This document shows, one piece after another, positions 35,257-44,872 of a stretch of DNA of 64,000 nucleotides (its first letter is position 1; each line of letters begins with the position of its first letter). The DNA comes from Terriglobales bacterium (lineage in GTDB: Bacteria; Acidobacteriota; Terriglobia; Terriglobales; Acidobacteriaceae). The position numbers and the translations under genes were made by a program. The DNA is taken from contig DATMPC010000013.1 in the NCBI GenBank assembly GCA_035567895.1, positions 62,001 to 126,000 of the forward strand, read 5' to 3'. The notes under the pieces are model-generated. The model saw only the letters and a program-made list of their open reading frames with translations, was not told the origin of the DNA and ran no database searches.

Positions 35257-35429
35257 ACTGTCATCCTGAGCCCCTCTTTTGTGCGAAGGATCTCCCGGGA
35301 ATGTCTCAAGCTCATTTGCTTGGTCGCGGCTCCTTCACGAGAATTCGTGGCCGAAGTGCCGGAATACCGCAAGTAAGCCCGACACATCGCGGGAGATCCT
35401 TCGCCCAAAAGACGGCTCAGGATGACAGT
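35257..35429. repeat. Repeat family A, full copy (A5)
   Basis: Ends ACTGTCATCCTGAGCC and GGCTCAGGATGACAGT, with inner GCGAAGGATCTCCCGGG and CGGGAGATCCTTCGC. It lies between two convergent genes. Confidence 0.87.
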
Positions 35430-35481
35430 CTTAGAATCATCCGTGGGCAGGCTGCGCAGAATCGATGCAGCGCAACATGCC

Positions 35482-35520
35482 AAAAAAAATGGGCGGAACC
35501 TACATTCTGGTTCCGCCCTC
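35482..35520. terminator. Strong (possibly bidirectional) intrinsic terminator
   Basis: A ten-base-pair stem GGGCGGAACC / GGTTCCGCCC with an eight-base loop. On the minus strand it is followed by ATTTTTTTTG, and it lies 25 bases after the stop of the propeller gene (35545). Confidence 0.9.
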
Positions 35521-35544
35521 TCCGGTCAGGGGTGAAATCGAACT

Positions 35545-37461
35545 TTATTTGTTGCCGGTAGGCTCTTCCATGCGAGCGCTGATGCGGTTGCTGCCTTCGA
35601 AGCTCACGATGCCTTCATACAGGCTGAGGGCAAACATCCGATCACGCATTGGAATCGCGCGGTGCAGTGGCAGGCCTGCATCTTGCATGCGATGCCATTT
35701 CTGTCCATCGGCGCTACCGAAAACTTCGCTGGATCCATCGACGATCGCGAGCAGATGATGACTGCTCTGGTCGTAGTCCAGTGATGTGATCTTCGTCTTG
35801 GGCAGATCGGTGGACATCGGCTGCCAGCTTCCGCCCTTCTGCTGGCAGAAGAGGCCCTGCGCTGACGCGATCCAGAGGTTCTGGTCGGAATCAACGGTGA
35901 TCCCCGTGATCAGTGTCACTGGCAGGCTCTGCTCCACGTTGAAGTGTTTGCCACCATCTGCTGAGACCAGCAGCGTGGTGTAAGTTGCGGCGGCAATCAT
36001 GCCGTTGTTAGCGCGAACCCTCAGGAAAGGTTCTTTCTTAACGGCATGCTGTTGGGTCCAGGTCTTGCCCATATCACGCGAGATGAGCAATGCCCCAGAT
36101 GTGGTCGGCACAAACATCGTGTTGCCCGCGATGGCCAGATCGGGAACGTTAGGCATCATGCCGGGCAGGATCACACGCGTCCACATGCGAGTGTTTTGAG
36201 CCAGGCGGAAGAGACCAGCGTTGGTTCCGGCGTAGATGTTGCCCTTTTCATCCTGGGCGAGCGTAAAAACGTCGCGGCCATTCAGTCCGTTGCTGAGCTG
36301 CGACCAGCGTTGTCCACCATCACGAGTGACGAAGACACCGCCGAATTCCTTGTCATTGACCATGCCGGCGTAAAGGACGCTGGAGTTCTTGTTGTCGGCG
36401 AGCAGCGCGCGCACCTGACGGTGAGCGAAGCCTTCGTTCGATGCGGTGAACGATGCTGAGTTGTTGGTGCTGAGCAACACGCCACTGCGGTCGGTCGCGA
36501 GCATCACGCGGGTAGAATCACGTGGATCGATCATCACGTCGTTGACGATGATGTTTGGAGCAGTTACGCGATGCCAGGTCGTGCCGGCGTCCTGTGTCTT
36601 CCAAAGACCTTCAGTCGTGCCGGCGAAGACCACATCCGGATTGTTCGGATCCTGCTTCAGTACGCGCGTACGCCGTGCCGAAAACGGAATTCCCTGGGCC
36701 TTACGGAAAAGCTCACCGTTATTGCTGCTCTTGTAAATCCCAGAGCAGGCGCTCAAGTACACCGTCGAGGGCTGCTTCGGATCGATGATCAGCGAGAAAA
36801 CGTCGGAGTCGTCGATGACGCCATTCTTGATCTGATGCCAGTTATTTCCGCCGTCCTCGGTCTTCCACGCGAGGTGCCAGGTGCCGGCGTAAATCACCTC
36901 AAGGTTGGTTGGGTCGATCGCCAGCGACTCGATGTTCTTGATGTCCTTGTGACCTTCAGGCGAGATGCGTGTCCAATGATCGCCACCGTCTTCCGAACGG
37001 AAAACGCCATCTAGTGCGCCGGCGATGATAATCCTGGAATTCGACGGAGCCATCGCGAAGGAGCGGATCGACTTGCCCTTCATACCGCTCAGCGACTCGA
37101 AAGATTTCCCGCCATTGTTCGAGCGGAAGAGTTCACCCGTTTCGCGTTCGATGCTCCAGGCGGCAACGTACAATTTGCGGGAATTGGTCGGATCAAAAAT
37201 GATGTGGTCGAGTACGTAATCAGATCCGGTACCTACATGGGCAAAGCGGTTCCACGAAAGACCGCGATCACGAGATTCAAAAATCTGTCCCGAACTGGTA
37301 CCCAGCAGGATGCGGTCGGGGTTCTTCGGATCGTAAGACAGTGACCGAGCGTCGCCACCGTCCGGGCCGAGCATCTGCGGCGTCGCGCCGTGAGCATAGC
37401 CGATAAAGAAAGAAACTACGCAGGCCGATGCCAAGGCCAACCACCATCGTTTGCGAAACAT
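35545..37461 (-). CDS. Exported BNR/Ycf48-like beta-propeller protein
   Basis: A 638-residue secreted protein. The ATG at 37461 (MFRKRWWLALASACVV) has GGAGG nine bases upstream and opens a signal peptide cut near GYAHGA. The rest is about a dozen repeats of the sialidase/photosystem-assembly propeller type: Asp-box-like SKDGGxxWxxx units such as SEDGGDHWTRIS, TEDGGNNWHQIK, TQDAGTTWHRVT and TRDGGQRWSQLS, about every 45 residues. No catalytic residues are assigned. Such proteins are common outside the membrane in this phylum and may bind glycans or assist assembly. A strong terminator follows; it is monocistronic. Confidence 0.88.
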   Translation of the reverse strand: MFRKRWWLALASACVVSFFIGYAHGATPQMLGPDGGDARSLSYDPKNPDRILLGTSSGQIFESRDRGLSWNRFAHVGTGSDYVLDHIIFDPTNSRKLYVAAWSIERETGELFRSNNGGKSFESLSGMKGKSIRSFAMAPSNSRIIIAGALDGVFRSEDGGDHWTRISPEGHKDIKNIESLAIDPTNLEVIYAGTWHLAWKTEDGGNNWHQIKNGVIDDSDVFSLIIDPKQPSTVYLSACSGIYKSSNNGELFRKAQGIPFSARRTRVLKQDPNNPDVVFAGTTEGLWKTQDAGTTWHRVTAPNIIVNDVMIDPRDSTRVMLATDRSGVLLSTNNSASFTASNEGFAHRQVRALLADNKNSSVLYAGMVNDKEFGGVFVTRDGGQRWSQLSNGLNGRDVFTLAQDEKGNIYAGTNAGLFRLAQNTRMWTRVILPGMMPNVPDLAIAGNTMFVPTTSGALLISRDMGKTWTQQHAVKKEPFLRVRANNGMIAAATYTTLLVSADGGKHFNVEQSLPVTLITGITVDSDQNLWIASAQGLFCQQKGGSWQPMSTDLPKTKITSLDYDQSSHHLLAIVDGSSEVFGSADGQKWHRMQDAGLPLHRAIPMRDRMFALSLYEGIVSFEGSNRISARMEEPTGNK

Positions 37462-37837
37462 GGACACGGTCCTCCAGTGACTTTGGTAACTCGCAAGTTT
37501 GGGAGAAGGGCGCGTTAACAATGCCATCGGCGGCGCGAGCGGGGATAGATGACGAAAGGTACCCAGTTTCTAACTGGACCTTGGTCACGCTGTGCTAAGT
37601 GATTGAAAACAGAGTAGCTGATTGGATTTGTTTTGATTCAGGAAAACACCTGAAGAGTACCTTCGGTATGGCAATCAACATGGAAAGCCTGTGATTCTGG
37701 GCCCGGCACTGGCCCTTGGCGAAATCGTAAGGGGCCGCAACCTGGTCTGAAACATTGGCGGGACGTCTTTCGCGCAAAATAGAGGCTCAGGACAGCAGCG
37801 TCAAGTCCCATCAGTGAGGTTAGCGATCCAGCCCGCG
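37462..37837. other. Spacer between rel/spoT 3' end and propeller gene start
   Basis: 376 bases, no supported gene. It must contain the promoter of the propeller gene. No clear promoter box, terminator or known repeat family was found. Confidence 0.35.
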
Positions 37838-40066
37838 CTAGATCTTCTTCAGCCGCTGCACGTCAATAATTCCGGGAATGCGGCGGATGCCAGAGACGAT
37901 GCGCTCCAGGTGCTTGACGTCCTCGATATCAATCGTTATGTCGATCGATGCGCGCGTGTCGCCGGTGCGGACGTCCATGTGACGGATGTTGGTGTTGTCG
38001 TCGCTAATCGCAGCAGTGACCTGCTTCAGCATCCCAGTGCGGTCATCGCAAACTACCGTGAGCTTCACCGGATACGTCGCCTTTGCCGGGCCGGAGACCG
38101 AAGCGCTTGGCCGGCCCCAAGTTACATTGATGCGTCGGTCGGGTTCGTACATCAGGTTCGTCACGTTCGGACAAGATTTTGCGTGAACCGCGACGCCTTT
38201 ACCCCGAGTTACGTAGCCGACAATGTCCTCGCCCCGAATCGGATTACAGCAGCGTGCGCGATACACAAGCAGCTCGTCGTGGCCCTGGACTTTGAGTGAT
38301 CCGCTGTCGTCACCGAAGACTTTGCGGATCATGCCGCCGATTAGGCTCTTGTCTTCTTCCTCCGGCTCGGGCTCAGCGCCACCTGCGGCATTTGGAACAA
38401 GTTTGTTCAGCACGGCGCGAGCGGAGAACTTACCGTAGCCGATCGAGGCAATCAGATCTTGCTCGTTTCCACCAATGCCGTACTCACTGGCGACGGCCGC
38501 GTACCTCTCGGGCGTAACCTCTTTCAAACTGACCTTGTATTTGCGAGCTTCCTTTTCCAGCACCTTTCGGCCGATTTCCACGGCACGCTCGCGCTGGTGA
38601 ACCAATAGCCAATGCTTGATCTTGTTCCGAGCGCGTGAGGACTTGACGAATCCCAGCCAGTCACGACTTGGCTGGTGTCCCGTCTGCGTGATGATCTCGA
38701 CGATATCGCCGTTCCGCATTTTGTATCGAAGTGGAACGATACGCCCGTTGACCTTGGCCCCTACGCAGGTGTTACCGACCTCGGTGTGGATGTGATAGGC
38801 GAAATCAATGCAAGTCGCGTCGCGCGGAAGGATTACAACTTTGCCTTTTGGAGTGAACGTGTAAACCTCTTCCGGATAGAGGTCGATCTTGAGAGTGGAA
38901 AGGAACTCATTGGGATCGGCAACGTCGCGCTGCCACTCTACAACCTGCCGCAACCACGAGAGACGCTGTTCGTCTTTGGCGTTGACCGGTGTTCCGTCCT
39001 TGTACTTCCAGTGGGCCGCGATGCCGTCCTCGGCCATCTTGTGCATGTCTTCGGTGCGTATCTGCACTTCAAACTGCATGCCACCTTCCGCCATGACCGT
39101 GGTGTGCAGAGACTGATACAGATTTGGCCTCGGCATGGCGATGAAGTCTTTGATTCGTCCCGGAACCGGCCGCCAGATACTATGAATCGCACCAAGCGCG
39201 CTGTAACAGTCTTTAACCGATGAGGTGATGATGCGAATGGCCAGCAGGTCATAGACCTGGTCGACCGTAATCCGCTGGCGCTGGAGTTTCTGCGAGATGC
39301 TGTAGAGCCGCTTGATGCGGTGATCGACTCGTGCCTCGACACCGTTCTCTTTCAGCTTCTCGCGGATAAAAGCAACTGTCTTGTCGAGGAAGGCCTCGCC
39401 TTGCTTACGCCGCGCTTCCACTTGCTCTTTGATCTGGTTGTAGCCGATAGGATCGATATACTGAAAGGCAAGGTCTTCGAGTTCGCCTCGAACTTTGCCC
39501 ATGCCCAGGCGATGAGCCAGGGGAGCGTAGATATCGAGCGTCTCCTGCGCTATATGCTGCTGACGATCGGCGGGAAGATGCTCCAGCGTGCGCATGTTGT
39601 GGAGCCGGTCGGCAAGCTTGATGAGGACGACTCGAATGTCGTCCGTCATAGCCAGTACCATCTTGCGGACGTTTTCCGCTTGCCGTTCTTCCCGGCTTGC
39701 CAGATTGATCTTCGCGATCTTGGTGACGCCGTCGACGATGTGGGCTACCGGCGTGCCGAACTTTTCCTCGATTTGGTTATTCGTGACATCGGTATCTTCC
39801 ACTGCGTCGTGCAGCAGTCCGGCGGCGATTGCCGTCGAATCCAGTTTCATCTCTGCCAGGACGAGCGCTACTTCGAGGGGATGAACTAGATAGGGTTCGC
39901 CGGATGCGCGGGTTTGACCGTTGTGATGCTGGAGGGAGAACTCGTAGGCGCGCTGGATGATGTCCAGATCATCACCCGGACGGTTGTCGCGAACCAGTTT
40001 CAGCAGGTCACGGAATTTTGTGGCTGTGAGGACGTTGGTCGCGATCTGCTGGCGCAGTGTCGCCAT
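37838..40066 (-). CDS. rel: Bifunctional (p)ppGpp synthetase/hydrolase, RelA/SpoT
   Basis: A full-length long RSH protein of 742 residues governing the stringent response. Order: HD hydrolase domain (about 45-195, HPLEVALVLAEM and LLHDAVEDTDV), intact so hydrolysis is expected; synthetase domain (about 230-360, RIKRLYSISQKLQRQ and PNLYQSLHTTVM); TGS domain (EVYTFTPKGKVVILP); RIS/zinc region (RARCCNPIRGEDIVGYV); and C-terminal ACT domain (VVCDDRTGMLKQVTAAISD). It binds ribosomes and reacts to uncharged tRNA, which fits its place just downstream of gltX on the same strand (175-base gap with a family C repeat). Confidence 0.95.
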   Translation of the reverse strand: MATLRQQIATNVLTATKFRDLLKLVRDNRPGDDLDIIQRAYEFSLQHHNGQTRASGEPYLVHPLEVALVLAEMKLDSTAIAAGLLHDAVEDTDVTNNQIEEKFGTPVAHIVDGVTKIAKINLASREERQAENVRKMVLAMTDDIRVVLIKLADRLHNMRTLEHLPADRQQHIAQETLDIYAPLAHRLGMGKVRGELEDLAFQYIDPIGYNQIKEQVEARRKQGEAFLDKTVAFIREKLKENGVEARVDHRIKRLYSISQKLQRQRITVDQVYDLLAIRIITSSVKDCYSALGAIHSIWRPVPGRIKDFIAMPRPNLYQSLHTTVMAEGGMQFEVQIRTEDMHKMAEDGIAAHWKYKDGTPVNAKDEQRLSWLRQVVEWQRDVADPNEFLSTLKIDLYPEEVYTFTPKGKVVILPRDATCIDFAYHIHTEVGNTCVGAKVNGRIVPLRYKMRNGDIVEIITQTGHQPSRDWLGFVKSSRARNKIKHWLLVHQRERAVEIGRKVLEKEARKYKVSLKEVTPERYAAVASEYGIGGNEQDLIASIGYGKFSARAVLNKLVPNAAGGAEPEPEEEDKSLIGGMIRKVFGDDSGSLKVQGHDELLVYRARCCNPIRGEDIVGYVTRGKGVAVHAKSCPNVTNLMYEPDRRINVTWGRPSASVSGPAKATYPVKLTVVCDDRTGMLKQVTAAISDDNTNIRHMDVRTGDTRASIDITIDIEDVKHLERIVSGIRRIPGIIDVQRLKKI

Positions 40067-40120
40067 GATTGATTATAGCTGCGGTTTTTGGCTGGTGTTG
40101 GAAAAGACATCAATGCCGAA

Positions 40121-40228
40121 AAGGCGAACACGAAGGTCACGAGGGCAACTCAAGAGGTCACGATGAGGCTTCATAAAGAATCTCCGTGACCTTTTCTGTT
40201 CCCTTCGTGACCTTCGTGTTCACCCTTC
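40121..40228. repeat. Repeat family C, copy C2
   Basis: AAGGCGAACACGAAGGTCAC pairs with GTGACCTTCGTGTTCACCCTT, with inner AGAGGTCACGATG / CCGTGACCTTTTC. It is located at the 3' end of gltX and before rel. Same family as 19959-20068. Confidence 0.85.
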
Positions 40229-40241
40229 GGTCTGGTCTTCG

Positions 40242-41753
40242 TCAGCGACGCCAAGCTCTTTCAAACGCTTCCACACGCTCGCGCACGCTTAGCACATGCT
40301 GTGGGAGCGAGAGGCGCTCACCAGCTTCGATGAGAGGAATCACGCGATCGAAGTCCGGACCAGAATGGGAACCTGTGATGATGATGCGAATCGGATGGAA
40401 TAAGTCTTTCCCTTTTGCTCCCGTCCCTTCTTTTACCTCGTTGACGATGGCCTTGAAGCTTTCGGGTGTGAACCCGTTGCTTCCCGCGCGGACGCGGGTT
40501 GCGAACTCGGCAATGACTTTGCGCCCGATGTCGGACGTAAGAAGGGCTTGATTGTCTTCGGCCTTAACTGCTGCCTCAGCGTCATAGCTCAGCAGGAACT
40601 TGGCTTTCTCGGGCAACTGGTCCAGCCGGTCCACATACGGCACGAGGAGCGCGATCACCTTTTCCACCCATGAGCGCACCTCAGGACTCTCAACATTTGG
40701 AAGCAATCCTGATTCACGAAAGTAAGGCAGCGCCAACTCAACGATCCGCTGCGGATCGGCTGCTTTAATGTAGTGCCGGTTCAGCCAGTACAACTTGTCG
40801 AAATCGAAGATCGCAGGGGAGGGAGTCACGCGTTCCAGCGAGAATTCCTTGATCAACTCCTTTGGTGTGAAAGTTTCCCGTGTGCCGCCGCTTGGCGCCC
40901 AGCCCAACAACGCCAAGTAATTGACGAGAGCTTCCGGCAAAATCCCCATATCGCGAAACTGCGAAATCGAAGTCGCGCCGTGGCGCTTGGAGAGCCGCTC
41001 ACGATCAGGCCCAAGGATCGTGGATAGATGCGCGAACTCCGGCACGGGAAATCCGAGCGCTTGGTAGAGCGCCACTTGCTTCGGAGTGTTTGAGAGATGG
41101 TCATCTCCGCGGATCACGTGCGTGATCTTCATCTCGGCGTCATCGATGACGACCACGTAGTTGTAGACCGGAATGCCAGAAGAGCGCACGATAATCGGGT
41201 CGCTCACCGATTCGTTGTCGAAGGTGACGTCGCCGCGAACGATGTCGTGGAAGTGGATCGGGTGCTCGGGAATCTTCAGACGGATCGCAGCGGCTTCACC
41301 GCTTGTACGGCGCTGCTTCGCTTCTGCCGGATCGCACTGCCTGCACTTGCCCGAGTACACCTGGGGGCGATGCTCCGCGGCCGCGGCCTGACGTTCGCGT
41401 TCCAGATCTTCGGCGCTGCAGAAACAAAGATAGGCTTTGTCTTCATCGAGCAGACGCTCGGCGTATCGCTGGTAGATATCCATGCGATCGCTTTGCCGAT
41501 ATGGGGCAAAGTGACCGCCAACATCGGGACCCTCGTCCCAGTCGATGCCCAACCAGCGCAGATCCTCGAGCAGTTGTGTTTCGAACCGAGCCTCGCTTCG
41601 TTCCACGTCGGTGTCCTCAATTCGGAGTACGTGGATTCCTTTCTTTTGGCGGGCAAAGAGCCAGTTATAGAGGGCAGTCCGTGCATTTCCCACGTGCAAT
41701 AGCCCGGTGGGCGATGGGGCAAAGCGGACGCGGACTTTGTCTGAGGACCTCAC
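40242..41753 (-). CDS. gltX: Glutamate--tRNA ligase
   Basis: A 503-residue class I aminoacyl-tRNA synthetase. The HIGH-type motif is in [20 protein letters not shown] (11-30) and the KMSKS-type motif is RLSKRHGAT (near 258). The zinc-like Cys set CFC ... CRQC (about 108-138) is present. The C-terminal all-helical anticodon-binding half ends [13 protein letters not shown]. It charges tRNA-Glu in the cytoplasm. It begins at ATG 41753 and seems monocistronic or the first gene of a pair with rel. Confidence 0.95.
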   Translation of the reverse strand: MRSSDKVRVRFAPSPTGLLHVGNARTALYNWLFARQKKGIHVLRIEDTDVERSEARFETQLLEDLRWLGIDWDEGPDVGGHFAPYRQSDRMDIYQRYAERLLDEDKAYLCFCSAEDLERERQAAAAEHRPQVYSGKCRQCDPAEAKQRRTSGEAAAIRLKIPEHPIHFHDIVRGDVTFDNESVSDPIIVRSSGIPVYNYVVVIDDAEMKITHVIRGDDHLSNTPKQVALYQALGFPVPEFAHLSTILGPDRERLSKRHGATSISQFRDMGILPEALVNYLALLGWAPSGGTRETFTPKELIKEFSLERVTPSPAIFDFDKLYWLNRHYIKAADPQRIVELALPYFRESGLLPNVESPEVRSWVEKVIALLVPYVDRLDQLPEKAKFLLSYDAEAAVKAEDNQALLTSDIGRKVIAEFATRVRAGSNGFTPESFKAIVNEVKEGTGAKGKDLFHPIRIIITGSHSGPDFDRVIPLIEAGERLSLPQHVLSVRERVEAFERAWRR

Positions 41754-42084
41754 GCAATCGATGGTAACAAAGACAAAACTAATTCGCGCCCGAACAGGAC
41801 AACCCGCAGCTCAGAGTTTCTATCTCACTATTCGGAGCGACAGTAGTAGAGGGCCACAGTCGCTTTAATGATTAATCAAAAAGCCTCATCTGCAACCACA
41901 GATGAGGCTTTTAAATTGATCTGGCATAGCAAGATCAACCGCAACAGCAGAAGCCAACGCGGATTCAATGGATTCACGCAGATTTATTCAAGGCAAGGCA
42001 GAGCCTCGCTGCCTTGGGCAGCTTTGGAAGGGTGAATAGAGGTTGTCGTGTCGCAGTGGCCTTACAAGATCCGCGTGAATCCGC
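41754..42084. other. Spacer between gltX and small paralogue genes
   Basis: 331 bases with no gene. It holds the terminator at 41876-41914 and most of repeat D3. The first 100 bases should carry the gltX promoter; no clear consensus was seen. Confidence 0.45.
41876..41914. terminator. Intrinsic terminator, bidirectional shape
   Basis: A twelve-base-pair stem AAGCCTCATCTG / CAGATGAGGCTT with the loop CAACCA; TTT on one side and AAAA (TTTT on the minus strand) on the other. It would end leftward transcripts from 42085-44652 before gltX. Confidence 0.85.
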
Positions 42085-42108
42085 TTAATCCGTATTCATC
42101 CGCGTTGG
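41954..42108. repeat. Repeat family D, full inverted copy (D3)
   Basis: Left arm CCAACGCGGATTCAATGGAT with CACGCAGATTTATT; right arm AATCCGTATTCATCCGCGTTGG. It overlaps the last eight codons and stop of the gene at 42085-42363, so the repeat supplies that protein's C-terminus. Confidence 0.8.
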
Positions 42109-42363
42109 CGTTTGGTTTTGGTGTTCGTTTTGCTCCGCCCCGCCGTCTCGAGCGTTATGGTTGCGCGATGGGCGAGGATTGCTCTCAGTGCTGTCGTCTT
42201 CGCTAGCCAACCCGAAGACGCGCCTTTCATCCGGAGTCATCTCCCGGCCATGAGTAAGTCGAAATACGCTTTCCATCGCGGCTTGCAGGTGGCCATCCTG
42301 TGAGCGCCGACGCAGCGGAACATCAGCCGAGTCCGAGATTTCGTCCGGTTTTCGTTTCTTCAC
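42085..42363 (-). CDS. Small hypothetical protein, paralogue of its neighbour (92 aa)
   Basis: A 92-residue charged protein with a GTG start that overlaps the stop of the upstream small gene (GTGA). Its middle, MESVFRLTHGREMTPDERRVFGLA, matches MKMVFRETHGGEMTPEDREFLGIA of that neighbour, so the two are tandem paralogues. The tail (about 25 residues, ending TPTRMNTD) is low-complexity Asn/Gln/Arg and its last codons lie in repeat D3. There are no membrane or catalytic features. I do not recognise the family. Confidence 0.6.
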   Translation of the reverse strand: MKKRKPDEISDSADVPLRRRSQDGHLQAAMESVFRLTHGREMTPDERRVFGLASEDDSTESNPRPSRNHNARDGGAEQNEHQNQTPTRMNTD

Positions 42364-42533
42364 TGATCGGCGATTCCAAGGAATTCGCGGTCCTCGGGGG
42401 TCATTTCGCCACCGTGAGTCTCGCGGAATACCATCTTCATGGTTTCAACGACGGATGGTGGGAGCGGGGCTGCGGCTTCCTCCAAGGTGCCGCAATTTTC
42501 GGAAATGATCGAGATTCTCTCTTCAATCTTCAT
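42360..42533 (-). CDS. Small hypothetical protein (57 aa), tandem paralogue
   Basis: An open frame of 57 codons, MKIEERISIISENCG to FLGIADQ. AAGAAAG lies six bases before the ATG. Its C-terminal half carries the motif F-R-x-T-H-G-G-E-M-T-P-E-D-R-E-F shared with the overlapping downstream gene. It is probably a short helical protein. The GTGA junction with its paralogue implies coupled translation. The function is unknown. Confidence 0.65.
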   Translation of the reverse strand: MKIEERISIISENCGTLEEAAAPLPPSVVETMKMVFRETHGGEMTPEDREFLGIADQ

Positions 42534-42684
42534 AGGCTTTCTTGAAAAAACTAGACGTTCTGAGAACTGGCAGTCCTGTTGGATGGCGTTTTTGACGCAA
42601 ACGGTTGCAGAATGCGAGCTGCTCAGGGCAGCCAGTCGCTTGAGATTTCAGGGAAGTGCAGCTGAAGATCTGACGCCAGCCCAC

Positions 42685-43038
42685 TTAATGGCGAGCGACG
42701 AGGATGATCGCCATTACAAGAGCCCCGACCGATGCGGCAGCGGCGATCGCAACAGCAATCAGCAAGGTTAGTTGCTGGTCTGCCACTCGCGAAAGTTCGC
42801 GCTGCAGGGTAACCGACTGGTCATCAATTACTCGCAGGCGTTGCTGAACGCTCTCGAATGCGGATCGGAGTTCCACGAGATCAGAGTGATGGGCTCTTAG
42901 GGCATCCGCGGTATAGCTTTGAAATTCCTGCGTCGCCGGATCCCTCACCGGCTGCGCCGGACGGCGTGCAGCATAAATTTCCATTAAGGGAAGCAACTTA
43001 CGCGCGTATCCCAGCAGCTCTGTCAGGAGTTGCAACAT
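42685..43038 (-). CDS. Small coiled-coil protein with C-terminal membrane helix
   Basis: A 117-residue protein whose ATG directly abuts the stop of the aroDE fusion gene. Residues 45-85 are predicted helical with heptad-like spacing (LVELRSAFESVQQRLRVID), and residues 91-114 form one membrane helix (LLIAVAIAAAASVGALVMA), leaving almost no tail. It looks like a tail-anchored structural or scaffold protein. I do not recognise the family; co-transcription with aroDE is likely but need not mean shared function. Confidence 0.65.
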   Translation of the reverse strand: MLQLLTELLGYARKLLPLMEIYAARRPAQPVRDPATQEFQSYTADALRAHHSDLVELRSAFESVQQRLRVIDDQSVTLQRELSRVADQQLTLLIAVAIAAAASVGALVMAIILVARH

Positions 43039-44652
43039 CTAGCCTCGCTTTGCTTGTGGTACTTGAGCTAACTCACGGACGGAAAACGCGGGAGCCACCG
43101 CACCCAAGGCGAATAGTACAGCGCGATGCATGTCTTCCACAGGAGCCGGTTTGCCCGTCCATATTTCGAATTGGCGCGCGCCCTGATGCACAAACATCTC
43201 CGTGCCAGGAATGACCTGGATGCCTTTGGCCCGCGCCATTTGCACCAGGCGGGTCTCTGCAGGGTTATAAACCATCTCGAACAAATAACGCGTTCTCAGG
43301 TCAGACTCCTCTAATGGGGTCTGCGGGCGTGAGCCTTCCATTCCTACAGGAGTCGCATTGATAATTACGTCAAATTCGAGCTTCTTGAGATGAGCATGAG
43401 AAACATAGTGTGCGTGCGCCTGCCGCGCGAGCTTCTGCCCATTCTCTGCCGTGCGGTTCATCACCCAGACCTCGGCGTTGCGCTCCCTAAGTCCGAAGAC
43501 AGCTGCGCGCGCCGCGCCTCCAGCTCCGATTACGAGGATCTTCGCTCCTGTCAGGTTGAGCCGTTGTTCCAGCGGGCGAACTACCCCCGCGACATCGGTG
43601 TTGAATCCGTAGAGCTTGCCATCCTGGGAACGAATCAGAGTGTTGCAGGCACCAATCTTGGTGCTGAGAGCGTCGGTCTTATCAAGATGTTCGATGATCT
43701 CCTGCTTCAACGGCATGGTGATGCTTAATCCTTGCATCGGCATCTCGCGGACGCATTTCAGCAGATCAGCAACATCAGAAGTCTGCAGGGGTACGTAGAC
43801 AGCGTTGATGTTCTCCCGGCGAAACGCCGTATTCATCATTTCCGGGGATAACGAGTGCCCAATTGGATCGCCGGCGACGCCGTAAACCCTCGTTGCGGCG
43901 TCAACTGCGTCAATGCGAAATACATCCCGTAATACCCGGGCCGCCATTTGACCCGGTGCCGTTTCTGCCCCAGGTTCGGCCGATGCGAAAGTAAATGCGC
44001 TGCCGGAGCGGACGTTCAAGATGCGGCTAATGATGCCGCGTTCACCCATGCAAACACCCACAGTGCTAATCATGTCGCTGCGATGCTCCAGGAGGCGCAT
44101 CATTTTCACGTTGTCCGAGAGCGACTTTGCTGTGGAGACGATCTTGATGTAGTCAGCGGGAAACTGATGCATTTCTTCCCAAGTCTCTTCGAGCTTCTTG
44201 GTGCCGCGAAAGTCGTGAAACGAGATCATGAGCCCGGCGTGTTGCCGCACGTTATGGATCTCTTGTGTTTTCAGAGCCTTTGCCGACTCCAGCTCAATAT
44301 CCACAATTTGGCATCCGGCCGTCGCCGCCTTCAATAGAAGATCGACTTGCGATGCCACGGTTCCACGAAACTTGCCTCCATTGACCGCCCGCCGACAAGT
44401 TGCAACCAGGGTAATGTCGCGATGAAATCCAGCAAATTCCTTCAGCTTGGGCAGTATCAGGGCCGGCTTGGCAAGGTAATCTAAGCGTAACTCCAGCAAG
44501 GAGTTTTCGTTGGCAGCAGCCTCGATCTTTTCCATAAATTCCGCTGGATTCGAGGCAAAAAGGGCCACACATACACGAGGGAGCCGATGCCTCAGAAACC
44601 GCGCTGCATAGCTTGGAGTATCGCTTTTCATCAACTTACGCCGGACGGGCAT
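43039..44652 (-). CDS. aroDE: Bifunctional 3-dehydroquinate dehydratase/shikimate dehydrogenase
   Basis: A fusion of two shikimate pathway enzymes, about 537 residues. Residues 20-240 are a type I dehydroquinase (LLELRLDYLAK, VATCRRAVNGGKFRG, DYIKIVSTAKSLSDN with the Schiff-base Lys). Residues 265-530 are shikimate dehydrogenase: YGVAGDPIGHSLSPEMMNTAF, TMPLKQEIIEHLDKTD, VIGAGGAARAAVFGLRERN and FEMVYNPAETRLV. It turns 3-dehydroquinate into shikimate in the cytoplasm. The start is uncertain: ATG 44652, 44631 and 44709 are all in frame and none has a good ribosome site. The fusion order is the one known from plants and some bacteria. Confidence 0.92.
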   Translation of the reverse strand: MPVRRKLMKSDTPSYAARFLRHRLPRVCVALFASNPAEFMEKIEAAANENSLLELRLDYLAKPALILPKLKEFAGFHRDITLVATCRRAVNGGKFRGTVASQVDLLLKAATAGCQIVDIELESAKALKTQEIHNVRQHAGLMISFHDFRGTKKLEETWEEMHQFPADYIKIVSTAKSLSDNVKMMRLLEHRSDMISTVGVCMGERGIISRILNVRSGSAFTFASAEPGAETAPGQMAARVLRDVFRIDAVDAATRVYGVAGDPIGHSLSPEMMNTAFRRENINAVYVPLQTSDVADLLKCVREMPMQGLSITMPLKQEIIEHLDKTDALSTKIGACNTLIRSQDGKLYGFNTDVAGVVRPLEQRLNLTGAKILVIGAGGAARAAVFGLRERNAEVWVMNRTAENGQKLARQAHAHYVSHAHLKKLEFDVIINATPVGMEGSRPQTPLEESDLRTRYLFEMVYNPAETRLVQMARAKGIQVIPGTEMFVHQGARQFEIWTGKPAPVEDMHRAVLFALGAVAPAFSVRELAQVPQAKRG

Positions 44653-44872
44653 ATTAATGGTGCACAAGGGTAGATGCAACTCTAAAGCAACCAGGAGCTG
44701 AATCGACACACCTCTGCCGTATTCATCTGGTTACTACGCCCACGATTGACTGTCGGGTATGCTCGGCTACGTTGATGCGGACCTCGCGTTCGCGCGCCGC
44801 GGACCGTTTCCCGAGGGACATTCCCTAAAGTGCTCTTTTCCTGAGACTTGGCGTCCGCGAAGCTGGAGGACT

